Assembly: GCA_034440615.1 (NCBI GenBank)
Contig: JAOTOM010004131.1
Span: 1 to 64,000, forward strand
DNA length: 64,000 nucleotides
Direction: 5' to 3'
Source of the DNA: Ashinkailepas kermadecensis
Lineage: Eukaryota; Arthropoda; Thecostraca; Neolepadidae
Under the pieces are notes generated by a model. It did not search any database. It was not told the origin of the DNA and saw only the letters and a list, made by a program, of their open reading frames with translations. This document shows, piece after piece, positions 22,413 to 34,125 of the stretch. Each line of letters opens with the position of its first letter. The first letter of the stretch is position 1. The translations under genes were made by a program, and so were the position numbers.

Positions 22413-22564
22413 ATTAGACGATGAGTAATGGGTGCTGGGATCATTAGACAATGAATAATGGGTGCTGGGATCATTAGACAATGAATAATGGGTGCTGGGA
22501 TCATTAGACGATGAATAATGGGTATTGGGATCCATTAGACGATGAATAATGGGTGCTGGGATCA
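22413..22564. repeat. Minisatellite, 30-bp unit, 5 copies
   Basis: The unit is ATTAGACAATGAATAATGGG TGCTGGGATC, with the fourth copy 31 bp long. Confidence 0.95.
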
Positions 22565-22740
22565 TCGAAATACCCAAACATCTCACAATTCACCACAACG
22601 AGAGAACTTCCAACTCACCAATAAAAACAATTATCTTGCGACCAAACAAACTCAGTTGCATCCATGTTCCGCACCCATAGACATACTTACACGAATATTG
22701 CCAACTTCTTCGTACACGCTACGCTTGACTATGTTCTTGT

Positions 22741-22990
22741 ACGGACGAATACTCCGTACTGACATACGAATGAATACTTGGCATTGTTATGCTAATAAAT
22801 ACTCTGTACTGGTACACGAATGAATACTCTGTACTGTAATACGAAATAATAACCTATACTGATATATGAATGGATACTCTGTACTGATATACGAATACAT
22901 ACACGTACGAATACGTATGTATACGATACGAATGCATGTATGAACACGCATGCGAATGCATACGTATATGATATACGTTTACGAATGAAT
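22741..22990. repeat. Degenerate repeat of GAATACTCTGTACTG and ATACGAAT modules
   Basis: Modules GAATACTCTGTACTG(A)TA and TACGAATG recur with 25-35-bp spacing and drift into ACGTATGTATACG-type sequence. Confidence 0.8.
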
Positions 22991-23394
22991 ACTGAATTGC
23001 CAAGACACGTAGCCACTACACACGCCTCCTGATTCTAAACTTGACTTACATGGGAATGCCTCACAGTGAGTAGCAAGCAAGCTACGTTTTGCATTACTCT
23101 GCATCTCTGGGCAGGGAACGTTACATGTGTGGATCATTGAGCGAGATTATGATGATCACCAACGTCCAAGCAATGACACCATTGTTTGCACCTGTGCTTT
23201 GGAATGTGACGATCATGTGAAGACGTAATTAATAGCAAGCTCTTATTTCTCCGCGCATTGAGGCAGTTTGCTTAGCATCTTCATGCACCAAATGTGAAAC
23301 TGAGTTGCGCGTAAGGTTATTCCTATTCGCTTTTATTCATTCTGACGCTACCGGCCTAACTGCAGATGGTCCTTCGCCCGGCCAAAGGGCGGAG
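22991..23394. other. Unique region
   Basis: No feature recognised. Confidence 0.5.
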
Positions 23395-23860
23395 GGAAGG
23401 GATTCAGAAATCTCCTCGGCATCTCGGAAGCTATTGTACACCGAAAAATACTGTCGGATAGCCCATGACCATTCCGGAAGAGCAAGACTAGAATTTCTGA
23501 ATTTGCACACAAAATAACGTCACTGGGGGCACTTATAACGCCATGCATGACGTCTCCTTTTAGACCCTAGATACCTTTGGGGAATTTGGAAAATTATGTT
23601 TTGGAGTCAGAAGGAAAAGGTGCTTAGAATTGCCACCACAAATAGAAATTCAATTATTCAAAATTTCGATTTCTCAACATTTTCTATCTTTCATTTCTAA
23701 ATTTATCGACCTTTTCTCTTTGGAATAGGTGGATCTCACCTATAAATGATACTATAAGTTAACTTAGCTATGTAATCCATGGAAGTTTCATGTAAATATA
23801 TACATTCGGGAATACAGCGCAACTTTTCCGCTGTCCCGGAAAAACCACAGGCGGTGTGCT
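23395..23860. mobile_element. Old, diverged relative of the 21369-22189 MITE
   Basis: Blocks match in order: ...CTGTCGGATAGC, AACGTCACTGGGGG, TTTGGGGAATTTGGAAAA, TTTTGGAGTCAGAAGG and TGGAAGTTTCATGTAAATATAT followed by CATTCGGGAATACAGCGCAACT. The counterparts in the MITE are TGTCATCGGAAAGC, GACGTCACTAAGGGG, TTTGGGGGAGATTTGAAAAA, TTTGGAATCAGAAAAGG and TGAAAGTTTCATTAAAATAT with TTATCCGTTAAAGCGTGACAACT. Terminal repeats are no longer visible. Confidence 0.5.
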
Positions 23861-24199
23861 TGTGTTATGCTTGCTCTTGTGCTGACACAATTCAGAAATG
23901 AACCACATATCCGTTACGCCAGTCAGCAAGACAGGGTTTCAGATCCGTTGCGACAGGCTTCAGATTCGTCACGATAGTCAGTGAGACCCCAAAAGTTTCA
24001 CAGAGAGCTGTGTGTTTGTGTGTGTGTGTGGGGTGAACTTGACCAGCCTGCCACCATGTTGGTGATCTTGACTGTTGAGAGAGCTCATTAATGGATTGCC
24101 TAGTGCATTCAGCGGACCATTATTTTGCGCATGTGCAACCTCAATAGACTCAGTCCATCGATTTTGACACACCCATACCGTATCAGCGGCAGGTCCGGC
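23861..24199. other. Unique region with a short (GT)n
   Basis: A (GT)n run sits at about 24010-24030. Nothing else recognised. Confidence 0.5.
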
Positions 24200-24440
24200 G
24201 GCATCCACCAGCCGCTCCCACCTCCGTCCATCAATCACCTCACACCTCCGTCCATCAACCACTTCACACCTCCGTCCACCGGCCGCTTCACACCTCCGTC
24301 CATCAGCCACTTCACACCTCCGTCCATCAGCCTCTTCACACCTCCATCCATCAGCCACTTCACACCTTCGTCCATCAGCCGCTTCACACCTTCGTCCACC
24401 AGCCACTTCACATATCCGTCCTGCACACCTTTGCACCTGC
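24200..24440. repeat. Minisatellite, 24-bp unit, about 10 copies
   Basis: The unit is CACCTCCGTCCATCAGCCAC TTCA. The length divides by three, so both strands carry open frames (FTPPSISH or RRCEVADG-like). Confidence 0.95.
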
Positions 24441-26240
24441 GTTCCTCATCTGCCTACTCTACTGGTTCGTTCACTTGTGACCAAGTGTACAAAGAAATCT
24501 ATCTTCATTAATTGATCTGCATTACTTTGGAGTGGGAGCAATATTCGGAGAGCTATTATCTAAGGTGCCGGAGGACGAGAGATCGCATAGATAATGTTTC
24601 TAAGGAATATGCTATTTTTAAATCCGGTTGAGACTAGTTCCAAACTCCGTCGATTGCTTGGCTGCGCAAGCGACGAGGAAGGAAGGACAGGAACAGAAAC
24701 GTGAGACAGGAGGGCTACATTGCAATCACAAATCGTGTTTTTACATTTTTGAGAAAAAAGTTTGGCAATTACCGTCCAGCCGAGCTTCCCAAGGAGTACG
24801 AAGGAGTTTACGAACGTGTCGTCGGATATCAACATTGAAATATGCTTCGCATATTCCAGTCAATCTTCGTACAAATCAGCATTAAACAATTTTTATCTTA
24901 TTTTAGTAAGCATTAATATACTTCACTTAACATTAACCACAGGTGCATTATGGGGATACATAACTGAACATATTTGGCAAGAGGCGTCACCAGGATTTTT
25001 CTTCAGGCGTGTTTGCCTGTCCGGGGGTGGCTAGCCGGACTACAGCTGTTGTCGGGCGGTGACAAGCTATTTCACCCAGCCTCCATTGACTCACATGCAA
25101 AATATGAGCGTCCCAGGGGGAGTGGCACAGGCCACACTAGAGTGAGGGGGAACGGCTCATCCTGATCCTCATGGTGACGACCCTGACTTTAGCTCCCAGT
25201 TTCGTTCCTCAGTCTTTAGCTCTCCTTTCGCGCCGCCAAAGTCCGCAAGGAATGCACTAAAGATTAATTGCCAAGAAGTTTTTTTTGTTGCTAGGCAAGA
25301 ATAAGACCGAGCTGGTTCAATGCAGATTATTTCCACCAGTCGGAAAATATGTCTGCAGTGAGCCAATGCTATAGAGTTCTGACGATATGAGATAATTAGG
25401 AAGCCTTCACCGAACATAACCGGACGATTCGGTGCAAAAGTCAGCCACCTGTAGTTCGAGACCAGTCCATCAGGAGGGCCGGTGGCGCCAGGGACCCGAT
25501 GTTCGCGCTTAGCTCCCATGGCGTTGCATCAGAATCCAAGCAGCTACATGAACAGAACTGGTCTGGGTTGCTCATCATTATCATTTCATGAGCATCATCC
25601 AGTCAGACGTCTCCATCTGCATCTTCGATCCATCTGGAACTCTAGAAAACGACTCTTGGAGCAAATTCGGAAAGAGTGGCCATCGATAAAGCATGGTGCA
25701 TGTGTTAAAGCAACGGACGTACTAGTCCTAGTTCTAGGCTCCCGTATTTAACAATGGCGGCAAGAGATGCTGGATTATTTGTCACATGTCCTCGAAGCTC
25801 AAGAACCAAGGAATGATTATCTAGAATAATTGTGGCTGTCTCTCTTTTTCCCTGGTGGAGAAGGTGATATCGAGTCATTTCGAGCTCCTGTCTAATGCAC
25901 CGCGCTGGATGGATGGCGAAAGGGACTGATACATTGCAGATATTCATTTTCCAAGCTCAATTCAAACTGACAGCACGAGAAGCCAGGAACATAACCAACT
26001 TGGCTCTGCTTGCGAATCTCGTTTACATCAGACAGTGAAGTGAAGCGCCGCTTGGAATTCGAGCCAACTACAGAGACATCTAACTTCTATCTCCTCAAGA
26101 CGTGCCCCAATCAGGGCGTGGCCAGCGGAGCGTTCGCGGCCTTCTGCAGGAATCTTTGGTTCCTCTCCAAGCACCTGGTTGGCCTTTTTCGACCACCAAG
26201 TGACCACGGAGACAAAGGGAAACATTGTCGATAACCAACA
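24441..26240. other. 1.8-kb unique region
   Basis: Several frames of 60-116 codons on both strands lack recognisable domains. At 24977-25000 GAGGCGTCACCAGGATTTTT resembles a hAT-type terminal repeat, but no partner end was found. No gene is supported. Confidence 0.4.
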
Positions 26241-26720
26241 GCGTACATAGCTACCCGACTAGAGCCTGCAGCGTGCATGGCTACCCCTCGCGAGCCTCCG
26301 GCGTGCATGGCTACCCCTCGCGAGCCTCCGGCGTGCATGGCTACCCGACTAGAGCCTGCAGCGTGCATGGCTACCCGACTAGAGCCTGCAGCGTGCATGG
26401 CTACCCGACTAGAGCCTGCAGCGTGCATGGCTACCCGACTAGAGCCTGCAGCGTGCATGGCTACCCGACTAGAGCCTGCAGCGTGCATGGCTACCCGACT
26501 AGAGCCTGCAGCGTGCATGGCTATCCCTCGCGAGCCTCCGGCGTGCATGGCTACCCCTCGCGAGCCTCCGGCGTGCATGGCTACCCCTCGCGAGCCTGCA
26601 GCGTGCATGGCTACCCCTCGCGAGCCTCCGGCGTGCATGGCTACCCCTCGCGAGCCTCCGGCGTGCATGGCTACCCCTCGCGAGCCTCCGGCGTGCATAG
26701 CTACCTGGCGCTCCTCTACG
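26241..26720. repeat. Minisatellite, 30-bp unit, 16 copies, two variant types
   Basis: Type A is GCGTGCATGGCTACCCCTCG CGAGCCTCCG. Type B has CTACCCGACT AGAGCCTGCA in its last 20 bp. Order from 26241: B A A B B B B B B A A H A A A, then a degenerate copy, where H (26571) has the A start and B end. All copies are 30 bp, so every frame without a stop in the unit stays open. Confidence 0.97.
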
Positions 26721-27429
26721 CCGGAAGATCACGAATCAATGCAGATAAAAAGGCATGCTAATCATACTTCATGCGACGTCACTCAGTTTTCGTCTGTACC
26801 TGAAACGTAGCTTGACGTTAGGATCTCGACGCGTAAAAACCTGTACTTTTTACATCGTTACGGCACGATTGCCTGCTGGGACGATAATCGCTGTTTCATA
26901 TCTGACATCAGAGTTGGTGCCATCTGCAGCTACTCCGCTCTGTTCCATCTTCCTCTAAATATGGGCTTATGTTCCTTTGAAGCTCATTGTCCTGTTAATC
27001 ACTACTGAAACTCATACAACAGAAACTGAGTGTTCGCTGAGTCTGTTCGCTGAACGAAATAAATCGTGCGTAATCACCGAGGCTGATATGATGAGTGGGT
27101 CAGCTGTTATTCAGCAACCGCCACAATTCAGCACATTATTTGCTTATTAAGTGGCGATCTGTTCACGGCTGGATGCGCTTGACATGACAAGAATGTTGCA
27201 TCATGAAATCTACGTTGGAAGTCGGAATGCTTCGGCGTCATGGTGACGTGCACGGCGAATCAGATTCCGTGGCTTGAGGCCTATTTTGTCATTTTGCGCT
27301 CCGTGAATTCGGACACCATCGACGTGCTGGGCTGATTCGGTTTGAGTTTCAGATTGGATGCACTGATTTCTCCCTCCACTGTCTACATGGCTATGCAATG
27401 CGATGCGAGTGAGGAGGGGCGTAATTGCA
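26721..27429. other. Unique region
   Basis: No gene or repeat recognised. Confidence 0.5.
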
Positions 27430-27665
27430 GCGTAGTTTTTACACCAGAGACTCAGTTCCGGATGCGCTGCGACAGTAGGGGTGGATTGAGGGGGGGGAGG
27501 TGATTGCAGTCAATGTAGCTTTCCACAACGGAGGCTCAGTTCCAGATGCGCTGCGACAGTAGGGGTGGATTGGGGGGGGGGTGATTGCAGTCAGTGTAGC
27601 TTTCCACAACGGAGGCTCAGTTCCAGATGCGCTGCGACAGTAGGGGTGGAGTGGGGACGTGATTG
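27430..27665. repeat. ~80-bp tandem repeat, 3 copies (family also at 29084-29203)
   Basis: The core GGCTCAGTTCCAGATGCGCT plus GCGACAGTAGGGGTGG is followed by a variable G-run, GTGATTGCAGTCA and GTAGCTTTCCACA. Copies start near 27446, 27526 and 27606. The G-run length differs in each copy. Confidence 0.9.
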
Positions 27666-29083
27666 CCAGAGGTGCAAAAAGTACCCTCTTACCCTCCATG
27701 GAGGGTAGAAGATGGACCTGATAACGCAACTCCTTGGTAGCACAATCTTGTCGAGAACATTAACAGCCCCCACTGTGATAAAATGGATGAAATGGATTTC
27801 ATACAAATGAAGATACTTACCAAAATTGCATGGACAATTGTAGCAGGGGTAGATCCATAAATTTTAAGTGGGTTCACTTGTCTGGAGTAGCACCATTTCA
27901 TCGGGGGGCCACCACTACGAAAGACCCTGGAACGACGCATTCGGCAGGAAATCGTTTAACCGGGGAGAGGGTGCAGCTCCGAAAGCTCCGAGAAGAGCTT
28001 TTCCAGCCAAAAGCTTCCAGCTTTTCCAGCCAAGAGCCTTTGGCTGATAAATCCCTGGAGTGGAAGGTGGGCGGGTGCACTCGAGACTTGCTGGAGGGGA
28101 GCCACCTTTCCATGCGGAGGGGAGGCATGCCTCCACTGCTCCCCCACCCCCGTATCCGTCTCTGGTTAGAAGATATTTGGGGATAAACTTCGTGTTGTGG
28201 TAGCAACAGTCCGGGGAAACCACATATCTACCGTAGGTCATTCTAAAATCTGATTGGTCGAATACCAGGGAAACGTAAGCTGATTGGTGCCATGGTTGAG
28301 ATAGGATACCCCATTGAAGAAAGTGATGGTCCGTTCACCCTCTCGAGTCGTTTGGCCCAATACAAAATATATCAGGTATCTAGCGATAATACATGTAGAA
28401 ACATTTGAATGAAGATGATTTTGTAAACGAAATTTTTGGTTTTAATTTTCCAGCTGATGTGTCGGAAATGTGAACGAAATTTCGCTACATTTGTATTAAT
28501 TGTGTTTCTTATAACTCTATGCACATTTCAGCACCAAAGATCCAGGACCAGTCTGCTTTTGTTTCATCCCTGTACCCATGATGTTGCAATGCAATTTTGG
28601 AACCCTTATTGTCATGTTATTGTTTTAGCAACCTCAGCTTGTTCTGGCATCTGACATTTTATCTACATTCACTTTTAGCAACTGAATTGTGTGGGGACAC
28701 AAATTGGTATGCTATGTAGGCACACTGATTTGACATTCTTGGTTGATATATTGCAGCTCTAGCATACCCAGTGTGTCAATACAATTTTGAACCTTTGTTG
28801 GCATGCTGCATTTTTGCATGATTTCTAAGCTTGCTAATGCATTGCTTTTATGTGCATCTATGTATTATTTCTTGTCACCGATGAATCAATGACTGAGGAA
28901 AATCAATGTTTGCACTCCCAAGAGTAATTAGGTAGTGATCTGCATCTTCAGTGGCGGTACTGTGCACTGGAATGTAAGCACACAGAGGTAAATGCACTAG
29001 GTAGGGCGGTATGTGATAGGTAGCAAAACTGGCCTTTGGAATCAAGAGAGGATATCCGATTGGCACATTTTTGCACCTCTGAT
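27666..29083. other. Unique region with a faint 194-bp duplication
   Basis: 28575-28650 and 28769-28842 share TTGCAATGCAATTTTGGAACC-like and TTGGCATG..GCAT strings at modest identity. Frames at 27830-28241 occur on both strands with no domain recognised. Confidence 0.4.
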
Positions 29084-29203
29084 GACTGCAGTCAGTGTCG
29101 TTTTCCACACCAGAGGCTCAGTCCCGGATGCGCTGCGACAGTAGGGGTGGAGAGGGCCGTTATTGCAGTCAGTGTCGTTTTCCACACCGGAGGCTCAGTT
29201 CCG
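29084..29203. repeat. Second locus of the ~80-bp repeat, 1.6 copies
   Basis: TGCAGTCAGTGTCGTTTTCC ACACC(A/G)GAGGCTCAGT and CCGGATGCGCTGCGACAGTA GGGGTGG match the 27.4-kb array, with CGTTTTCC in place of AGCTTTCC. Confidence 0.88.
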
Positions 29204-29409
29204 GATGAGCCCATCCATTTCCGGCACCGACCATCGGCATAGTGGACATTACATTCGGCAGATGCCTATCGATTTACGAGCCACTTTTTCCGGATCCGGT
29301 TTGACAGACCAAATCCATTAGTGGCGAATCTATGACAAATATTTGTCGGCCCTCCATTGAGAGCTGGACAGTGCGGCCCGTTTGTCTTTGTGGTCCCGGA
29401 CGCTTGGCT
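29204..29409. other. Short unique spacer
   Basis: No feature recognised. Confidence 0.5.
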
Positions 29410-29508
29410 CGCCACACACAGCCCGGCTCGTGGGGTCGGATATCCCACTCAATCCCAAACACAGCCCGGCTGGTGTGGTCGGATATCCCACTCAATTCCA
29501 CACACAGC
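29410..29508. repeat. ~45-bp direct repeat, about 2 copies
   Basis: ACACAGCCCGGCT(C/G)GTG(G/T) GGTCGGATATCCCACTCAAT is repeated and followed by a third partial ACACAGC. Confidence 0.9.
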
Positions 29509-29893
29509 TCTATGGTTACCATGGATATTGAATATTGAAGTTGAATTTGGCATCCTATTTACGATTGTATTTAAGAAAATTGACAGTCAGACATACTTTT
29601 ATTGAGGTAATCCACAATGGACTTGTGACTATTACAACCTCGCGTTGATTAGATAAAACAGCACAACACAAAGGGTCAAAATGACATAACAGTTAAACCG
29701 GTGGTCATACATGTCATAATATTTTTTTTTAACAGCAGGGCGAGCAGCAAATCAGTCCGGCACGGGCGGCACGTTAAAAAGGTGCCGCCGTAGGTGGCGA
29801 CTAAAGATCGGCACGGAAGCCTCATCAGCTCGGGTGGCAACGAGTTGTACATGATTGTCTTTGAACTTCTTTAAAAATAAAATTATGGTTGTA
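29509..29893. other. Unique spacer
   Basis: AT-rich. No feature recognised. Confidence 0.5.
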
Positions 29894-30236
29894 CAGCAAC
29901 AGCAGCAGCAGCAGCAACGACAGCAGGCTGTGCTGCTGGCAGATAATGGTTTGGCGACGGGGGAGCAGCGCCTCGGCTTGGAACAGTGCGCAGAGCTGAT
30001 AGTGCGGGAGGCCGAGACGAGCTGATGCTGGCCAAGACGAGCTGGTCCTGGCGGAGAATGGTTTGGCGACGGGGGAGCAGCGCCTCGGCTTGGAACAGTG
30101 CACAGAGCTGATAGTGCAGGAGGCCGAGACGAGCTGATGCTGGCCAAGACGAGCTGGTGCTGGCCAAGACGAGCTGGTACTGGCCAAAACGAGCTGGTGC
30201 TGGCCAAGACGAGCTGATGCTGGCCAACACTGTGCT
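29894..30236. repeat. CAG tract, 112-bp duplication and 20-bp repeat
   Basis: A CAGCAACAGCAGCAG tract (29894-29928) is followed by two copies of a 112-bp block (AATGGTTTGGCGACGGGGGA... starts 29945 and 30057). The block's tail GAGCTGGTGCTGGCCAAGAC is then expanded as a 20-bp repeat of about six copies to 30236. Confidence 0.93.
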
Positions 30237-30315
30237 GCAGTGAGTGCCGTGGGAGCCGTGGGTGGGTCCTGGTGCAGCGTGCGCTCACCAGCCAGTGGAA
30301 GTGGCCCGTCTGAGC

Positions 30316-30500
30316 GGCCTCGCACCTCACTGGCCCTCACTGGCGTCCCGAAATACCCTCCACAGCGGCCTCGCACCTCACTGGCCTAGCGTCCTGAAAT
30401 ACCCTCCACAGCGGCCTCGCACCTCACTGGCCTAGCGTCCCGAAATACCCTCCACAGCGGCCTCGCACCTCACTGGCCTAGCGTCCCGAAATACCCTCCA
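30316..30500. repeat. Minisatellite, 46-bp unit, 4 copies
   Basis: The unit is GCGGCCTCGCACCTCACTGG CCTAGCGTCC(C/T)GAAATACCC TCCACA. The first copy carries an extra CTCACTGG. Confidence 0.95.
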
Positions 30501-30800
30501 TATGCTGTTAAGATGTTGTAAACATATATGGGATATGTCAGCAAAGAGATCGGAGACGGGCTCAACACTTCCACCTGATTTGACTGTTCATGCATGAGTC
30601 GAAATGCAGCATATCGCAGGCCATTAGCACTCCGGAATACTTACGAATATTGTGTTCAACGTTTAAAATGCACATTGGCTGTCGGTTTTACACAGGGCAC
30701 GACTAAGCGTGAACACGCTGGATGGTCGCAACACCTCACCACTGCACTGAGGAAGGCGGCAAAATGGCGACCACGAACGAGGGCTAACAATACACCTTTA
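30501..30800. other. Unique spacer
   Basis: No feature recognised. Confidence 0.5.
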
Positions 30801-31064
30801 TATTCGGTGCACCTAGGAGGCATATTCGGTGCACCTGGGAGCCATATTCGGTGCACCTAGGAGGAATAGTTGGTGCACCTAGGAGGTAGATTTGATGCAC
30901 CTGGTAGGCGCATTTGGTGCACAAATGATGAATATTTGGTGCATGTAGGAGTCGTATTTGGTGCACGTTGGAAGCGCATTTGGCTCACTTAAGAGGCATA
31001 TTCAGTGCACCTATAAGGCGTATTCGGTGCACCTAGGAGGAATGTTCGGTGCACCAAGAAGATA
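30801..31064. repeat. Minisatellite, 22-bp unit, exactly 12 copies, no indels
   Basis: The unit is TATTCGGTGCACCTAGGAGGCA. All twelve copies keep 22 bp although central ones have many substitutions (GATTTGATGCACCTGGTAGGCG, CATTTGGCTCACTTAAGAGGCA). Edge copies are closest to consensus, the reverse of the usual gradient. Confidence 0.96.
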
Positions 31065-31931
31065 TCCTGGTACCGATTGTGATGAAGGCAGCATTCATGT
31101 TGAGTGCCCTCAAGATTCATTTGCTGTGCCATCGTCGATGGCAGCAACTAGCTGTAATTTCTATCTAAAATTGCTCCTGCTCACAATTTCTATGCAGCAT
31201 GATTTGCTGAGATTTCTGGAGCATTGGAAACCTGCATCAAGCTATACTCACCGGAATGGGTTGCTGGTTTTCTGAAACAATGCTTAGTCATGCACAGTGT
31301 CGAAAGCCAACTCAAACCCCACCTGTCGCCTATTTCCGTCGCGTGCATCAGTGTCGTATGTCAATGCTAGGCATGAAATTGACAAAAACCACAGAGCTGC
31401 TAGATCATATCTGTCTGAATCACCTCACCCTCGAGCTGTCTCTGGCAATACTATCACTTACCACTTTTAACAGCATGCACGTAAAAAAAGATTATCAGAG
31501 AAGGATCACCAACTGTCAAAGTCCAGCCGGTCGATAAATGTCACACACAAAAGAGAACTCGGCGGTGGAACCCTTCCGCGCACCGAATGCGGCTACGAGG
31601 AAGTTCAAGGCTGACTGTGTCCCTCTCCTAAGAACGACTAAACGGGTGTTCAAGGATTGATGGTGGGACAGTCCTCTCTAAAGTCAATGCAAGAATACGA
31701 GCCTCATTGGCGGCTTGACTGACCAGCACTACAATGTTTCTGCCAGCAATGTTCTTGCCACAGATGTGAGCACCTCACAGCATGCACCCGGATGTGTCCA
31801 CCCTAAACGCTGCAGCCATATTGATCGGCTGGCTGAGGCGGGGGGGCGGCCAGGCTCGGCCCGGCTCGGCCGACCGACAGTCCATAACTCGCAGCGTCAA
31901 TCACCGTCCCAATTACCCGCTCCCCGGAGCA
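31065..31931. other. Unique region
   Basis: A plus frame 30958-31275 starts in the repeat and has about 65 non-repetitive codons without known domain. No gene is supported. Confidence 0.4.
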
Positions 31932-32396
31932 CGGGGAGGGGTCAGCTGCGGCCGACCCCTCCACCTCGGAGCACATATCACAGCCGATGACAAACGGTCA
32001 GCTGCGGCCGACCCCTCCACCTCGGAGCACATATCACAGCCGATGACAAACGGTCAGCTACGGCCGACCCCTCCACCTCGGAGCACATATCACAGCCGAT
32101 GACAAACGGTCAGCTGCGCCACCCTCCACCTCGGAGCACATATCACAGCCGATGACAAACGGTCAGCTACGGCCAACCCCTCCACCTCGGAGCACATATC
32201 ACAGCCGATGACAAACGGTCAGCTACGGCAGAACCCTCCACCCCGGAGCACATATCACAGCCGATGACAAACGGTCAGCTACGGCCGACCCCTCCACCTC
32301 GGAGCACATATCACAGCCGATGACAAACGGTCAGCTACGGCCGAACCCTCCACCTCGGAGCACCACTCCGGGGCACATATCATAGTCGGTGACAGG
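31932..32396. repeat. Minisatellite, 56-bp unit, about 8 copies
   Basis: The unit is GCACATATCACAGCCGATGA CAAACGGTCAGCTACGGCCG ACCCCTCCACCTCGGA, with GCTGCG/GCTACG variants and one shortened copy. A diverged copy (TCATAGTCGGTGACAGGCGG) runs to about 32450. Confidence 0.96.
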
Positions 32397-32472
32397 CGGT
32401 CAGTTGGGGCTGACCCCCTGTCACCCCCCCTCCGCCTCGGACCACCACCCGGCTGCAATTTGTAGCTGGCGT

Positions 32473-32520
32473 CACCCCTCCCCAGCCACCTCCCCACACC
32501 CCTCCCCAGCCACCTCCCCA
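32473..32520. repeat. 24-bp direct duplication
   Basis: CACCCCTCCCCAGCCACCTC CCCA occurs twice in tandem. Confidence 0.9.
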
Positions 32521-34125
32521 CGTGGTCGGAGGCGACGCCAGTCTGCAGCAGACGCCCTTTGAACGAGCCTGGATGTATGACACCGAAGCCGTTGCTCGGC
32601 TCGCGAGCCGGTTCTGCGAAGCTGCAAGCGCGTTTCCGAAGCGGCGTGCATCAATGAGATCCGGGACTACGACCCTCGACGACCCGGAAACGAGGTGCTG
32701 GGGCGGCTGTTAGCTCACCGTTGTTTGTAGCGACACCGGAGACGTGCAAATGGGAATGGGCGAGCGGCACGTCCTGTGCGCTATCGCGAGCAATAAGAAA
32801 CCAAGTGAACAGAGTATCTGTTCTGGAACAATGTAATGGAAATAAAAACACATCAAAGACGCGATTTTCATCCCTGAGGATATGACCCATTCGCCTATGG
32901 TTGACGGCTGGAGTCTCGCTGATAAGGGCGTCTGACGCCATTTTTCACGCCTTCGTAAATATATCGATTGCAATATGTTTTCGGCATAGCCTCCAATTCT
33001 TTGCGCCGACCGGATAACGTTTAGCTATTTTTAAGATCCAATGTAATCAACGAACCATGAGGTTTCCTCGTTATTCTCTATTCTTCTTTAGTTTCCAGAT
33101 ACATTGTTACAAATTTGTACTAAATGAAGCTTAGAATGAAATAAAACAAGTGCATCATTGGATACGCTATGTTCATATAATAATTGAATAATGGAGGTGA
33201 TAATGGTGTTCATGACACCAATAAGCGGGGTATGCGGTCGTCAAAAATACACACTTTGCAATTTGTTATAATCGTGCCCATGCCTGACATGAACCATTGT
33301 TCAGTGTGTCAATGTGCAATCGTACGAAACTAAGTTTCTGCAATAAGCCTCTAAACAAAAAAAAAGCAACAACTAAACTAAGCTAAACTAAAACAAAAAA
33401 TTAGCATTTTTAGCTATCAGTTTTTGGTTGGTTTCGCCTCTGTTGCATAAAACACCAACAAATGATGAATAGTGATGGCATATTATTATTGGGATACAGG
33501 AAGCTCAATGGTACATTGCTGCTTGGAATAATGTCGAATTTAACTATATATGTCACTTAAAGGTATGTTAGTGGTAGTGTTTCGGACGTTCAAGTAGTGC
33601 TCACAAAATGAGCATTGGCTAGTTTATCAAACAGTTTACCCCTAGTTTATAAAACGTACTTTTCAAAGCACCCTAGTCATTGCAAGCATAAGCCTTACAA
33701 ACAATGTGGAGTGTTGCGGGCTCGCGGAGAAATGCCAATATTTTGCTTGTAATAATCTGAAATTGTGGGTAATCTCAATACCACTGGCAATAATACTCAT
33801 ACATGCGGAACTTCCAATATTTCTGAAACTCAGATTTGCTGCTGATCTAGTATTCTGTGAAATATAACATGTTCGTCGCCTACTGACATTAAATTGAACT
33901 CAACTTCTATCAATTGAATATGGCAATTAACTACATTACCCTGTCAATACCTTGCTAATACATTTGGACTGCAAGTGATTTAAGCAATATATTTGCTTTC
34001 ATTCGTCATACATGATGTTTCTCTACAAACGCCCTGAGCACGAGCCGAGCCACCATTGTTAATGAAGAGAATATATCACATTTCAACGCGAGTCAGAAAT
34101 TAAATCTGGATTGAAAGCTGTCAGC
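32521..34125. other. 1.6-kb unique region, AT-rich after 32960
   Basis: No gene, array or clear transposon end was seen. An A-rich run lies near 33356-33405. Confidence 0.45.

Noticed and set aside
24977..25000. hAT transposon end
   Set aside because: A single end-like string without an inverted partner or target duplication.
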